DNA of 64,000 nt from Deinococcales bacterium (GCA_013298595.1 JAAFIG010000008.1:1-64000); one strand, 5' to 3'. Counted from the first letter of the stretch, positions 46,761 to 56,669 are shown. Notes: generated by a model from the sequence alone, not told the origin. Numbers and translations are program-made.

Positions 46761-49700
46761 ATGAAAAACCCCTTTCAATTTCGTTTTCTACTGATTCCGT
46801 TACTTGCAGCCACATTAGTTGCCTGTCCACCTGCCCCTCCATCTGTTGGTGATGTACCCGCCACACCCACCAATTTTGTGGTCTCGAGTACCACCGCCAC
46901 CAGCATTAGCTTATCTTGGACTCTGGTTTCTGGGGCAACCAGTTATATTCTCGAGCGAGGTGTTGCCAGTGGTGCAAAAACCCAAATTGCCACGCCTTCA
47001 AGCACAACCAATACGTACACCGACACGGGTTTAACCGCTGGGACAAGTTACGGGTATGCCTTGAAAGCCGTCAATGCCAAAGGTTCTAGCACCCCTGCGT
47101 TGGTAGCTGGAATACCTACGGCTGGTGGCTCGGACACCGATAGCGATGGGGTTTCTAATGCCGATGAATCAGCAGGCTGGGATGTGGTGATCTCGAGGGG
47201 TGGTACGCAACTTTCCACCCGTAAAGTCACTTCCGACCCCAGCAAAGCCGATACCGACAGTGATGGTCTGACCGATGGACAAGAACGCAGCCGTTTCTTA
47301 GACCCAAACACTGATGATACCGATGCGGATTTACTTAAAGATGCCGATGAAGTCAATGTCTGGGTGTCTAATCCAGCCGATGTTGACACCGATAATGATT
47401 CGACAAGCAACTCCGCGTTATTCGATGGCAACGAATTAGCCACCTATAAAACCTCACCGACTTTAGCAGACACAGACGGCGACTTCTTTACTGATTTCCA
47501 AGAAGCTATTACTTTAGGTAATGAGTTTAAGCCATTAATTGCCAATACCCCACGTTTTGAACTCGAGTTTGCTTCTGCGCCAAGTATCAGCTTAAACATT
47601 GTCAGAACCTCGGACAGTCAAGTCGTGGATACAAAATCCTCGAGCCTTGCCCTTGGCACAAGCAGCAGCAAAAGCAGTACCGACACCAACACCGAACGCT
47701 TTAGCGCCGAAGTCAGCGTGACCGTCGGGGTAGAAGCCAAAGCTGGTTTAGATGGTGGTGTGACCGCCTCCTCGAGTGTCACAGCGACCGCAGGGTATGG
47801 CACGGAAAACACCAAGAGTTTCACCAGTGAATCTGGGCGTTCAACCCAACAAACCGCCGAATCTGCCCGCACTGCGAGTTCAACCCAAGGGCAGCAAATC
47901 GGTGGTGGTACAATGACCGTTGGTTTTAAGGTGAAAAACACAGGTGATGTTGCCTTTACATTAACCAATCTCGCTATTAGCGTGTTACGCCGCGACCCGA
48001 ACGATTCCACAAAATACAAATTTGTGGGTTCAATGACCCCAAACTTGGGTTCTGGCACGCCTCCAAGCCTGACTTTAGGTAAAAATGTAATTTCGGGTGC
48101 TTTAGGTGCAACCTTAGCCTTTACCGATGCCAGCGAACTACTCGAGATCATGCGAAACCCAGCCGATTTACGTTTTGAATTAGCAGGCTACGACTTAAAA
48201 GATGGTAACGACAAAAACTTTGCTTTCCAAAACGATTTCACTAACGGTCAGACTGCCCAAATTGTGGTGGATTACGGCAACGGCAATGTGGTGCGTCAGC
48301 GCGTAGCAACCAATGTCGAACGTGTGGCTGGAACGATAGTTGGCGTGAAACTCGGTAAAGCCCTGAACGATATTTTGGGCTTGCCTTATACAACAATTGC
48401 TGATACGGCAACTGGTTTTAAGGTCATGAACGGTATTACCGATAAAAAACTTGGTCAGATAATTAGCTCTAAAACCGTGGCAGACCCGAAATCACTGTGG
48501 GTGGTGATCGGTTCAAATGGCTTAAACATGACAGGCAACGTGGACGATATTTTGGTGAAATCTGGGACAGAAATTCGTTTGATGCTGGCTCGAGATGTGG
48601 ATGGCGATAATTTACTCGAGAACGAAGAGTATTTTTATGAAACCTCGGATGCAAATTCAGACAGCGATGCTGATACCATCTCGGATTTTGATGAGGTACG
48701 CACTGGTTGGAATGTTCAAGTCGTTGGTAAGCCAAGTAAAAAAGTCTATGCCAATCCTAAAGCCGTGGATTCCGATGCCGACAGCCTCACCGATGCCCAA
48801 GAAAAAACCGCTGGCACAAACCCACTCCTGAACGACACAGACTCAGATGGCACACTCGATAATCTCGATACCGACCCACTGAACCCTGCCACCAATCCAA
48901 TCATCACAGGGTTTGATGTGACGTTGGTTGGTAAAACCGCCACAGTCGTCGCCAATGTTGCCAATCCAAGCCTGAAAGATTCGGTGATTAACTGGGGAGA
49001 TGGCACAAACAACACGGTCTTAACAGGCAACCTAGCCAAAACCATCAACACCCAACACATCTATGCCACCAGTGGCTTATTCACCGTCACCTTAACCGCT
49101 TCAGACTCGAGCAGCACACCAAAAACCACAATGGTCAGCAAAGTTCTTGATATTAAAGACATCACCAGCAATTTACTGGCTTGGTTTAAGTTCAATAACA
49201 ATACCAACAACTTCGTTGGTGGTACGGCTGGTTCGATAGGAGGCGCAGGTTGTGTGCAAAGTGCGAACGGCAAAGATAACCTAGGCGATACGGCATACAA
49301 TTTTAACAATGCCTCTGGTGCAGGTTGTGGATTAGACCAAACTGGACGGATCTCCGTACCAAGCCTTATTTTTACGCAGAGCTTTACCTTTAGTGTCTGG
49401 ATTAAACCCACTGGTTCGCTGAACTCGAGTTGGCTGATGGGTCAGAATGCAAGCAATGGCAATAATCCTTGGGCAAGGTTATTTTTAGGAACAACCAATG
49501 ACTTAGCTAACTCAAGTACACTGATTGGGACAGACAGCAAAGTTTCAATGATTGTGCCATTGGCTGGCAATACCATTGTGGTTACTGATCCAACCGCTCC
49601 TGCTCTTGACCAATGGGTTTTCTATGCGGCTACGGTATCCTTGAACGCGGGGAGTACCACTGTCAAACTTTACCGAAACGGTACAGAAGTCGCAAGCCAA

Positions 49701-49877
49701 AGTAAAAATGTGACTTACAACAATCCAGGAGCGAATCCATTCATTATTGGCTGGGACAAAGACTCTGGCAATGGCGGAGGCAGTTACTTCAAGGGTTTCA
49801 TAGATTCAGTACGTGTTTACGGACGAGCATTAGCTGCTAACGAAGTCATCGCCGTGAGAGATGTTCCAGAAAATTAA
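46761..49877 (+). CDS. Large lipoprotein: FN3, TSP3/Ca-binding repeats, central Ser/Thr-rich domain, TSP3, PKD-like, LamG-like
   Basis: Lipobox LVAC; NFVVSSTTATSISLSWTLVSGATSYILERG; DTDSDGLTDGQER; ITGFDVTLVGKTATVVANV; LLAWFKFNNNTNNFVGG...VYGRALAANEV. Confidence 0.75.
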   Translation: MKNPFQFRFLLIPLLAATLVACPPAPPSVGDVPATPTNFVVSSTTATSISLSWTLVSGATSYILERGVASGAKTQIATPSSTTNTYTDTGLTAGTSYGYALKAVNAKGSSTPALVAGIPTAGGSDTDSDGVSNADESAGWDVVISRGGTQLSTRKVTSDPSKADTDSDGLTDGQERSRFLDPNTDDTDADLLKDADEVNVWVSNPADVDTDNDSTSNSALFDGNELATYKTSPTLADTDGDFFTDFQEAITLGNEFKPLIANTPRFELEFASAPSISLNIVRTSDSQVVDTKSSSLALGTSSSKSSTDTNTERFSAEVSVTVGVEAKAGLDGGVTASSSVTATAGYGTENTKSFTSESGRSTQQTAESARTASSTQGQQIGGGTMTVGFKVKNTGDVAFTLTNLAISVLRRDPNDSTKYKFVGSMTPNLGSGTPPSLTLGKNVISGALGATLAFTDASELLEIMRNPADLRFELAGYDLKDGNDKNFAFQNDFTNGQTAQIVVDYGNGNVVRQRVATNVERVAGTIVGVKLGKALNDILGLPYTTIADTATGFKVMNGITDKKLGQIISSKTVADPKSLWVVIGSNGLNMTGNVDDILVKSGTEIRLMLARDVDGDNLLENEEYFYETSDANSDSDADTISDFDEVRTGWNVQVVGKPSKKVYANPKAVDSDADSLTDAQEKTAGTNPLLNDTDSDGTLDNLDTDPLNPATNPIITGFDVTLVGKTATVVANVANPSLKDSVINWGDGTNNTVLTGNLAKTINTQHIYATSGLFTVTLTASDSSSTPKTTMVSKVLDIKDITSNLLAWFKFNNNTNNFVGGTAGSIGGAGCVQSANGKDNLGDTAYNFNNASGAGCGLDQTGRISVPSLIFTQSFTFSVWIKPTGSLNSSWLMGQNASNGNNPWARLFLGTTNDLANSSTLIGTDSKVSMIVPLAGNTIVVTDPTAPALDQWVFYAATVSLNAGSTTVKLYRNGTEVASQSKNVTYNNPGANPFIIGWDKDSGNGGGSYFKGFIDSVRVYGRALAANEVIAVRDVPEN

Positions 49878-49918
49878 ACCGTTCAGACAGTCACCTCACA
49901 ATTTCAACTGTTAATGCA

Positions 49919-49956
49919 ATCACCCCACACTCGAGAAAAAGTGCGGGGTGATTTTA
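49919..49956. terminator. Intrinsic terminator with CTCGAG in the loop region
   Basis: ATCACCCCACACTCGAGAAAAAGTGCGGGGTGATTTT. Confidence 0.75.
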
Positions 49957-49985
49957 GTTATTCCTCAAGCAGAGTTGTATTTGGA

Positions 49986-50534
49986 TTAGGTCGTAACTCT
50001 TGTGTAAATCCCATTTTCCCTGTGCAATAAACCCAAACCAATTAACTCACGGCGAATGGTTGCAAAATCATCATGAAATTCGAGAATAATTTGATTAACT
50101 TCTTTTTCGGGGTAAGCGTGGTCAAATTCAAAACTCTGCACGATTTTCTCGAGCACCACATTGCGCTTTTTGCGTTGGACTGGAATTTGGGTTAAACGCC
50201 CGTACTTAAAAAAATCCCGCAAAACCTTGGTACGAAATGGGTCTGTGTTTGTGGAAAAATCTTCTAAACCAGTGAAGATAATATCTGCAATTTTACGCTC
50301 GAGTAAAGCATTTTTGAGTTTATAATTCTGGTAATACTGGTCGCGTTCGGACTCGAGTAAACCCGCTGTGGTAAGTAAACTCAGGTGGTGTGAAACCGTG
50401 GCTTTGGAGAGTTTTAGGATTCCCGCAATTTCTTCGGTATGACGTGGTTTTTGTTTGCATAATCCAAGGATTAAAAGCCGACTTGGGTGGGCTAATGCCT
50501 TAAAGAATTCAGCTTCAGACTCGAGCTTAGGCAT
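49986..50534 (-). CDS. ArsR-family HTH regulator with DUF2087 C-terminal domain
   Basis: EFFKALAHPSRLLILGLCKQKPRHTEEIAGILKLSKATVSHHLSLLTTAGLL; C-terminal FEFDHAYPEKEVNQIILEFHDDFATIRRELIGLGLLHRENGIYTR. Confidence 0.85.
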   Translation of the reverse strand: MPKLESEAEFFKALAHPSRLLILGLCKQKPRHTEEIAGILKLSKATVSHHLSLLTTAGLLESERDQYYQNYKLKNALLERKIADIIFTGLEDFSTNTDPFRTKVLRDFFKYGRLTQIPVQRKKRNVVLEKIVQSFEFDHAYPEKEVNQIILEFHDDFATIRRELIGLGLLHRENGIYTRVTT

Positions 50535-50769
50535 CAGACCAATCTCCTGCTGGCGCGGTTTTTAATGCCACTTTGTAAGACCCTGAAAACATCATGCGGG
50601 CTGCTTTTAAGACCTCGAGTTTGATTTGTTGTTTGATGATTTCGTCTTTGTCGTTGGCAGCTTGGGCGATCTCGAGTTGGTGTTTGAAACTGCTTGCAAC
50701 ATGGCGTGTGAGTTTATCGAATTGCGCGGCAACTTTGGCAGCAGCCAGTAAATCTGATTCGGTATTCAT
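50527..50769 (-). CDS. Small hypothetical protein coupled to the ArsR-DUF2087 gene
   Basis: 80 aa, overlaps the regulator by 8 bp. Confidence 0.6.
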   Translation of the reverse strand: MNTESDLLAAAKVAAQFDKLTRHVASSFKHQLEIAQAANDKDEIIKQQIKLEVLKAARMMFSGSYKVALKTAPAGDWSDA

Positions 50770-50800
50770 AGAATCAGATGGTAGTATCTGATTCGGTATT
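50752..50800. promoter_or_regulatory. Operator-like array: 15-bp direct repeat plus 9-bp inverted repeat
   Basis: ATCTGATTCGGTATT at 50752-50766 and 50786-50800; GAATCAGAT (50771-50779)/ATCTGATTC (50786-50794). Confidence 0.65.
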
Positions 50801-50847
50801 TGTCAAATCAAATAAGCTATTTGTTATAGCAATGCTAGACTCCGCCT

Positions 50848-52767
50848 ATGACACTCGAGCAAGCCTTACAGCGTTTTGGACACAACACATTTCGCTCTGG
50901 ACAACAAGCCGTCATCACCCATTTACTCGAGCAAAACCGAGCGTTAGCCGTCTTTCCAACAGGTGGAGGCAAATCGCTGTGCTATCAATTGCCAGCCTTG
51001 ATGCTTGAGGGAATCACCTTGGTCATCTCGCCTTTAATTGCTTTGATGCGTGAACAAGTACAGACTCTGCAAGCCTTGGGAATCCCTGCTGCTCGCTTAG
51101 ACTCGAGTCTCGAGCGAGAAGAACTTTTACGAGTCAATGCCGCCATCAGAAACAACGAATCCCTGATCGTCTATGTTTCACCCGAACGATTTAACAACGA
51201 ACAATTCTATGCTTTAATCAAATCCGCCAAAATCGCGTTGTTTGCCCTCGATGAAGCCCACTGTGTTTCGCAATGGGGACACAATTTTCGTCCCGATTAC
51301 TTAAAACTGGCTCGAGTTGCCAGCGATATTGGCGCTGAACGAATTCTGGCACTCACAGCCACACCTACGCCAACAGTCGTGGCAGACATCTGTGCGGCGT
51401 TTCAAATCCCACACGAAGCAGCTGTAATTTCAGGGTTTCGCCGCGACAATCTACAATTATTGGCACAACCCACACAACTTGACGCTCGAGACGCAGCTTT
51501 ACTCGAGGTATTGCAACAAAATAAAGGCACAAGTATTGTTTATGCCACACTGCAAAAAGATGCAGAGCGAGTTGCTGAGTATCTGAAACAACACAACCTG
51601 CAAGCTCGAGCCTATCATGCTGGATTAGCCGATGAATTGCGCTCCGAGGTGCAACATTGGTGGATGAATACGCCCAATGCCGTTGTGGTTGCCACGATTG
51701 CTTTTGGCATGGGTATAGACAAAGCCGATGTACGCGGTGTGTACCATTATCAATTACCAAAAAGTCTCGAGGGATATGCCCAAGAAGTCGGACGAGCAGG
51801 GCGTGATGGTTTACCATCTGTGGCTGTGATGTTTGGCAGCTTTGAAGACAGCGCGATTCTCGAGCAATTTATTTACGGCGATACACCCAGCCAAGCAGCT
51901 TTGCAACGCTTAATCGAATTTTTTGCAACTCAACCACCAGAAACGCTGGTGAGTTTATATCAACTTGCAGCCCAAACGGATATGCGCCAATTGGTTTTAC
52001 GCACTGCCATTACCTACCTCGAGTTGGAAAACATTTTGCAACAAGGCACACCGCAATACGACACGTACCAGTTGAAGTTCCTCAGCCCACAAAAAACTGT
52101 ACTCGAGCGCTTTCAGGGCGAACGCAGGACATTTCTCGAGCAAATTATTCGTCATGGCAAAATGGGACGAGATTGGCTGACCTTGGAACCTCGAGCCATT
52201 GCCGATGCAATTGGTCAACCTCGAGAAAGAATTGTTGCTGCCATCAATTACTTTTCTGAACAAAAACTGGTTGAGCTACGTGTTTCTGATGTGCTACACC
52301 AATTTACTCGAGCCAACGAAATCAGCAATCAACCCAAATTACTCGAGATGCTTGTGCAACGCTTCGCTGTGCGAGAACAAGCTGACTTAGAGCGATTACA
52401 CAGCATTCCAACTTTTTTTGAAAACACGCACTGCTACACCGATGCACTAGCCAATTATTTTGGCGATACGGACACCGCCACTTGCGGCAAATGTAGTGCC
52501 TGCCAAAAGCAAACAATCAACTTACCAGCCGCCAAACCAGAACCAGCACTCGAGAATTTGCTCGAGCCAAGATCGATTCAACAATTGGTGCAAACCCATC
52601 CAGATGCCTTAAACGAACCACGACAACTTGCCAGATTCTTATGCGGTATGACCAGCCCAAGAACAACTCGAGCCAAACTGACGAAACACGCTTTATTTGG
52701 TTCCTGTGAAGCGATTACCTTCCCTCGAGTGCTGACATGGTGCGAGTTGTACAGTTCTGAACGCTGA
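50848..52767 (+). CDS. recQ: RecQ-family ATP-dependent DNA helicase
   Basis: FPTGGGKSLCYQLPALM, DEAHCVSQWGHNFRPDYLKL, YALTATPT-like motif, QEVGRAGRDG, CGKCSAC zinc motif. Confidence 0.93.
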   Translation: MTLEQALQRFGHNTFRSGQQAVITHLLEQNRALAVFPTGGGKSLCYQLPALMLEGITLVISPLIALMREQVQTLQALGIPAARLDSSLEREELLRVNAAIRNNESLIVYVSPERFNNEQFYALIKSAKIALFALDEAHCVSQWGHNFRPDYLKLARVASDIGAERILALTATPTPTVVADICAAFQIPHEAAVISGFRRDNLQLLAQPTQLDARDAALLEVLQQNKGTSIVYATLQKDAERVAEYLKQHNLQARAYHAGLADELRSEVQHWWMNTPNAVVVATIAFGMGIDKADVRGVYHYQLPKSLEGYAQEVGRAGRDGLPSVAVMFGSFEDSAILEQFIYGDTPSQAALQRLIEFFATQPPETLVSLYQLAAQTDMRQLVLRTAITYLELENILQQGTPQYDTYQLKFLSPQKTVLERFQGERRTFLEQIIRHGKMGRDWLTLEPRAIADAIGQPRERIVAAINYFSEQKLVELRVSDVLHQFTRANEISNQPKLLEMLVQRFAVREQADLERLHSIPTFFENTHCYTDALANYFGDTDTATCGKCSACQKQTINLPAAKPEPALENLLEPRSIQQLVQTHPDALNEPRQLARFLCGMTSPRTTRAKLTKHALFGSCEAITFPRVLTWCELYSSER

Positions 52768-52836
52768 CTTGTTGTGTGTCATTGATTTGGATGCTAACAG
52801 CAAAGAACACCTCTCCGACAAGACAAGCTTTGGTAG

Positions 52837-52862
52837 GGGAGACCCTCGTGGTCTCCCTGTTG
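52837..52862. repeat. Intergenic palindromic repeat (GTAGGGGAGACC...GGTCTCCC)
   Basis: ggtaggggagaccctcgtggtctccctgtt. Related forms near 43560-43603 and 54160-54190. Confidence 0.5.
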
Positions 52863-52973
52863 CACAAGATAAAACTTCGTTTTTCTAGGCAAGAATTTTG
52901 TGGTCTCCCGCGTTTATTGGTGTCAGCCATTTGCATGATGCACCTAAACCACAAATCCTTGTAAACTCGAGGT

Positions 52974-54098
52974 ATGACTTTTCGATTAGTGGAATTATCT
53001 GGTTCGCCGCTCGAGCAAGGCGAACAGCATGGCGAAGCGCTCAAGGACTTAATAGAACATAATCTCGAGTTATATTTTTATCGTTTTGAAAAAGAAGCTA
53101 AGTTATCTCGAGAACAAACTTTGTCAATGGCAGCAAAAGTGGCTCGCCATTTTGAGAAATTCTCGCCAGATTACTCCGAAGGTATGCGTGGTATTTCGCG
53201 GGCTACGGGTCGGAATTTTTTTGAGATTGCTGCGCTCAATGCACGGTACGAAATTTTGTATTACCAATATGGCACTGTTGGACTCGAGAATGCGGGTTTA
53301 ACTCGAGTCAGTGCCAGCCCAGAGCATCGCCGTCCAGATGGGTGCACGATTTTTGCTGCTTTGCCAGAAGCTACCCAAACTGGGCATTTGACCATTGGGC
53401 AAAACTGGGATTGGATCGAAGGCGTGAAAGGTGCCTTGCTTCGTACCAGACATGCCGATGGACTCGAGACACTGGGCTTTACCGAAGCTGGTATTTTTGC
53501 GCCTAAACTTGGTTTAAATAGTGCAGGGCTTGGTTTGTGTATTTCGGGACTAACCAGCATGGATGATGATTGGTCGAGGGAAGCCCGTCCGACCCATGCA
53601 CGTTGCTGGGAGATTCTGCGATCTCAAACCCTCGAGGCTGCTAATAAAATTATTGATGATGGTACGAAAGCATGTAGTACCAATTTTCTTGTGGCACAAG
53701 CGCCTAATCTGGCAATTGATTTTGAAACGGCACCCAATGGGATTCGGATGCTCGAGTGTAATCTTGGCAGTATGGCGCATACCAATCACTTTTTAGACCC
53801 GCAAAGTATGGGGATTACCGAACCACCATCAGAGCGTCGTCCGCATAGTTATCATCGTCAGGATCGAATGACTTCACTTCTCGAAAGTCGCCGACCCTTA
53901 AAGCTCGAGGATATTCAAGAATTTTTGCAAGACCGCGATGACGACCCAGATGGCATTTGTCGTTATCCAAATCTCGAGGAACCACCAGAGGATCGGGTGG
54001 CAACGATTTGTGGTGTGATTATGAATCTCGAGACAAAAACCATGTGGATCACGGATGGGCAACCAGATATTCAACCTTTTGAAGCTTACCAACTCTAA
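52974..54098 (+). CDS. C45-family peptidase / acyl-CoA:6-aminopenicillanate acyltransferase-like (Ntn hydrolase)
   Basis: DGCTIFAALPEATQTGHLTIGQNWDWI; NLGSMAHTNHFLDP. Confidence 0.85.
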   Translation: MTFRLVELSGSPLEQGEQHGEALKDLIEHNLELYFYRFEKEAKLSREQTLSMAAKVARHFEKFSPDYSEGMRGISRATGRNFFEIAALNARYEILYYQYGTVGLENAGLTRVSASPEHRRPDGCTIFAALPEATQTGHLTIGQNWDWIEGVKGALLRTRHADGLETLGFTEAGIFAPKLGLNSAGLGLCISGLTSMDDDWSREARPTHARCWEILRSQTLEAANKIIDDGTKACSTNFLVAQAPNLAIDFETAPNGIRMLECNLGSMAHTNHFLDPQSMGITEPPSERRPHSYHRQDRMTSLLESRRPLKLEDIQEFLQDRDDDPDGICRYPNLEEPPEDRVATICGVIMNLETKTMWITDGQPDIQPFEAYQL

Positions 54099-54159
54099 AC
54101 TGTGATACGGGGTTAATAGTCAGTTGATTTAACTGCTACTCATCCAAAACACTGTCCTA

Positions 54160-54190
54160 TAGGGGCGAGGCACGCCTCGCTCCTACGGTC
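54160..54190. repeat. Intergenic palindromic repeat
   Basis: tataggggcgaggcacgcctcgctcctacgg. Confidence 0.5.
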
Positions 54191-54268
54191 AATCGATTTT
54201 TAACTATCTGCCCTAAACTGTTCTCAAATAGAAACAAACGCTTGTTTGGTGTACGATGATGGCTGATT

Positions 54269-55459
54269 ATGACCCATTTTCGTACTCGAGCCGTTCACGC
54301 TGGGCACAAGCCCGACCTTAAAACTGGCGCTCATGCCATGCCAATTTATCAAACCAGTACCTTTGCTCTGGGTGACTTTGACCGAGGAGCAAGGCTTTTT
54401 GCGGGCGAAGAAGCAGGCTTTATTTATAGCCGAATCAACAACCCGACAGTTCGGGCACTCGAGGAAAAACTTGCTAGTCTTGAAAATAGCGAAGATGCAC
54501 TTTGTTTCTCGAGTGGCATGGCTGCTATCAGTGCGTTGTGTATGACTGTCCTGAAACCTGGCGATGAACTGGCGTTCATCGGACCTTTGTATGGCGGTAC
54601 TGAAGGCTTTTTTCTTGATACTCTCGAGCGATTCAATTTAGTACCCATCGAAGCTGCGGATGAAGCTGACCTCGAGCAAAAAATTACCAGCAAAACCAAA
54701 ATGGTGTATATCGAAAGCCCTATGAATCCAAATCTACGAATTCTGGATTTAACTAGAGTAGCAGCGATTGCCCATCAGGTTGGTGCATTGGCAGTAACTG
54801 ATAACACGTTTTCCACCCCATACTTAACCCGTCCGCTCGAGTTTGGTTTTGATGTGGTACTGCACAGCATGACCAAATACCTTGGTGGACATGGCGATGC
54901 CATTGGTGGTGCGATGTGTGCCAGTGCTGAGTTGTGCATGGGTGTGCGGCTCGAAGGTTTACGGCACTTTGGTGGTTCGCTAGGTGCACAGGAAGCTTTT
55001 TTATTTTTACGAGGTATTAAAACCTTGCCATTACGTATGGAAGCCCATTGCGATGGTGCGGAAGTTGTGGCAAAGTGGCTCAGTACACAAAAAGGTATCA
55101 GCAAACTGCATTACCCGGGACTCGAGAATCATCCAAATCATGTGTTGGCAAAACAACAAATGCAGCGATTCGGTGGCATGATTGCTTTAGAACTCGAGGG
55201 AGGCATAGACGCAGCTCGAGCTTTCCTAAACAACCTCGAGTTATTTGTTCAAGCAGTTAGCCTTGGCGATGTAGAATCATTGGCATCGCACCCAGCCAGT
55301 ACCACGCATCAACTCCTCGAGCCAGAATTACGTGCTCGGCAAGGCGTAACCGATGGCTTAGTGCGTTTATCTATTGGAGTCGAACATCCTGACGATTTGA
55401 TTAGCGACCTCGAGAAAGGGTTAAAGGCAGTGCATGAAACGTTGCTAGTAATGCGCTAA
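54269..55459 (+). CDS. Cys/Met metabolism PLP enzyme (methionine gamma-lyase / cystathionine gamma-synthase-like)
   Basis: RTRAVHAGHKPD...PIYQTSTFALGDFDRG...YSRINNPTVRALEEKLASLENSEDALCFSSGMAAI...VLHSMTKYLGGHGDAIGG. Confidence 0.9.
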   Translation: MTHFRTRAVHAGHKPDLKTGAHAMPIYQTSTFALGDFDRGARLFAGEEAGFIYSRINNPTVRALEEKLASLENSEDALCFSSGMAAISALCMTVLKPGDELAFIGPLYGGTEGFFLDTLERFNLVPIEAADEADLEQKITSKTKMVYIESPMNPNLRILDLTRVAAIAHQVGALAVTDNTFSTPYLTRPLEFGFDVVLHSMTKYLGGHGDAIGGAMCASAELCMGVRLEGLRHFGGSLGAQEAFLFLRGIKTLPLRMEAHCDGAEVVAKWLSTQKGISKLHYPGLENHPNHVLAKQQMQRFGGMIALELEGGIDAARAFLNNLELFVQAVSLGDVESLASHPASTTHQLLEPELRARQGVTDGLVRLSIGVEHPDDLISDLEKGLKAVHETLLVMR

Positions 55460-55469
55460 ACTGTTCTCT

Positions 55470-55685
55470 ATGAGCGAATTGATTTTTGAAATCCATGAAG
55501 CTGAAGAAGGCGGATATTGGGCGCGAGCCTTGGGTGAAAGTATTTTTACAGAAGGTGATTCATGGCTTGAATTGAAAAACAATATTCTCGAGGCAGTTCG
55601 TTGTCATTACTTTGATCGTCAAAAGCCGCCAATGGTTCGGATGCACTTGGTGCGTGACGAACTGATAGCGGTTGGTGTTGCGTGA
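55470..55685 (+). CDS. HicB-like antitoxin (short form)
   Basis: FEIHEAEEGGYWARALGESIFTEGDSWLELKNNILEAVRCHY; overlaps the HicA gene. Confidence 0.75.
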   Translation: MSELIFEIHEAEEGGYWARALGESIFTEGDSWLELKNNILEAVRCHYFDRQKPPMVRMHLVRDELIAVGVA

Positions 55686-55918
55686 AAGTTCCTCGAGATG
55701 TAAGTGGCGAGGAACTAAAGCGACTATTTAGAAGATTAGGTTATGTTGAAGTGCGGCAAGATGGAAGCCATGTGCGAATGACACATTTTGACGAACCACA
55801 ACATCACGTCACAGTGCCAATGCACAAACCTTTGAGGGTCGGTACTTTGGCTGCATTGCTAAAAGATGTTGCTTTGCATCGAGCTGTACTTGTTGAAACG
55901 CTACTTGAGGATTTATAA
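55682..55918 (+). CDS. hicA: HicA-like mRNA interferase toxin
   Basis: VSGEELKRLFRRLGYVEVRQDGSHVRMTHFDEPQHHVTVPMHKPLRVGTLAALLKDV. GTG start. Confidence 0.85.
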   Translation: MKVPRDVSGEELKRLFRRLGYVEVRQDGSHVRMTHFDEPQHHVTVPMHKPLRVGTLAALLKDVALHRAVLVETLLEDL

Positions 55919-56668
55919 ATGATTCTCGAGCACCCATCCCGTGAAGCCCTCGAGCTTTTTTTACAACAGCACCAAGGTTTGTTTGTGCAAATTATTGGTT
56001 TGTGCGAAGTGGTTTACGTTGGTCGGGCGGCAAGCCTCACCGAAATGGGTGAGTATGTTGTTATGGTCAAACCTGATGGCAGCATTCAAGTGCATGGTGC
56101 ACGTGGAGTTAAGCCGATTAACTGGCAACCACGTACAGATAGTATTCGTTTTACTCGAGATGAAGACGACCGTGTGGTGTTGATGGCAGAGCGCTTCAAG
56201 CCAGACGAATTGGTGCAGATTACCTTTCATCGCACACAATTAGCGATTGCACTCGAGCTGCGTGACGAAAAGATTTTTAGTTTGCATGGCTCGGAATTGC
56301 AAATGCACATTGCCTTAAAACAAGATTTACAGGTGCTTGAGGAAGGTTTAATGTTGCTCGAGCATGAATTACCTGTGGGGGTTGGCGATATAGACATTTT
56401 TGCTCAGGATGCCGTTGGTAACTTGGTGGTGATTGAAGTTAAACGTTCTAAAGCCAATCAAGAAGCAGTGCATCAACTCGAGCGGTATGTGCAAGCAGTT
56501 CGTGCTAGTTTGCCAAATAAAACGGTGCGGGGTTTTCTGGCTGCGCCGAGTATTTCTAAACCAGCTCATAAACAACTCGAAGCATTGGGTCTCGAGTTTA
56601 AAGAATTTAGTGCTTTACCACAAGAAGATAAAGCACTGGTGCAAACCGATTTATTTGCGCTGGTGTAG
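55919..56668 (+). CDS. nucS: NucS-type mismatch/branched-DNA endonuclease
   Basis: VGRAASLTEMGEYVVMVKPDGSIQVHGARGVKPINWQP, LPVGVGDIDIFAQDAVGNLVVIEVKRSKANQEAVHQLERYV. Confidence 0.88.
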   Translation: MILEHPSREALELFLQQHQGLFVQIIGLCEVVYVGRAASLTEMGEYVVMVKPDGSIQVHGARGVKPINWQPRTDSIRFTRDEDDRVVLMAERFKPDELVQITFHRTQLAIALELRDEKIFSLHGSELQMHIALKQDLQVLEEGLMLLEHELPVGVGDIDIFAQDAVGNLVVIEVKRSKANQEAVHQLERYVQAVRASLPNKTVRGFLAAPSISKPAHKQLEALGLEFKEFSALPQEDKALVQTDLFALV

Positions 56669-56669
56669 C

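Noticed and set aside
47618-48151. 177-aa minus-strand ORF opposite the giant lipoprotein gene
   Set aside because: Antisense to a low-complexity Ser/Thr-rich region; no supporting motif.
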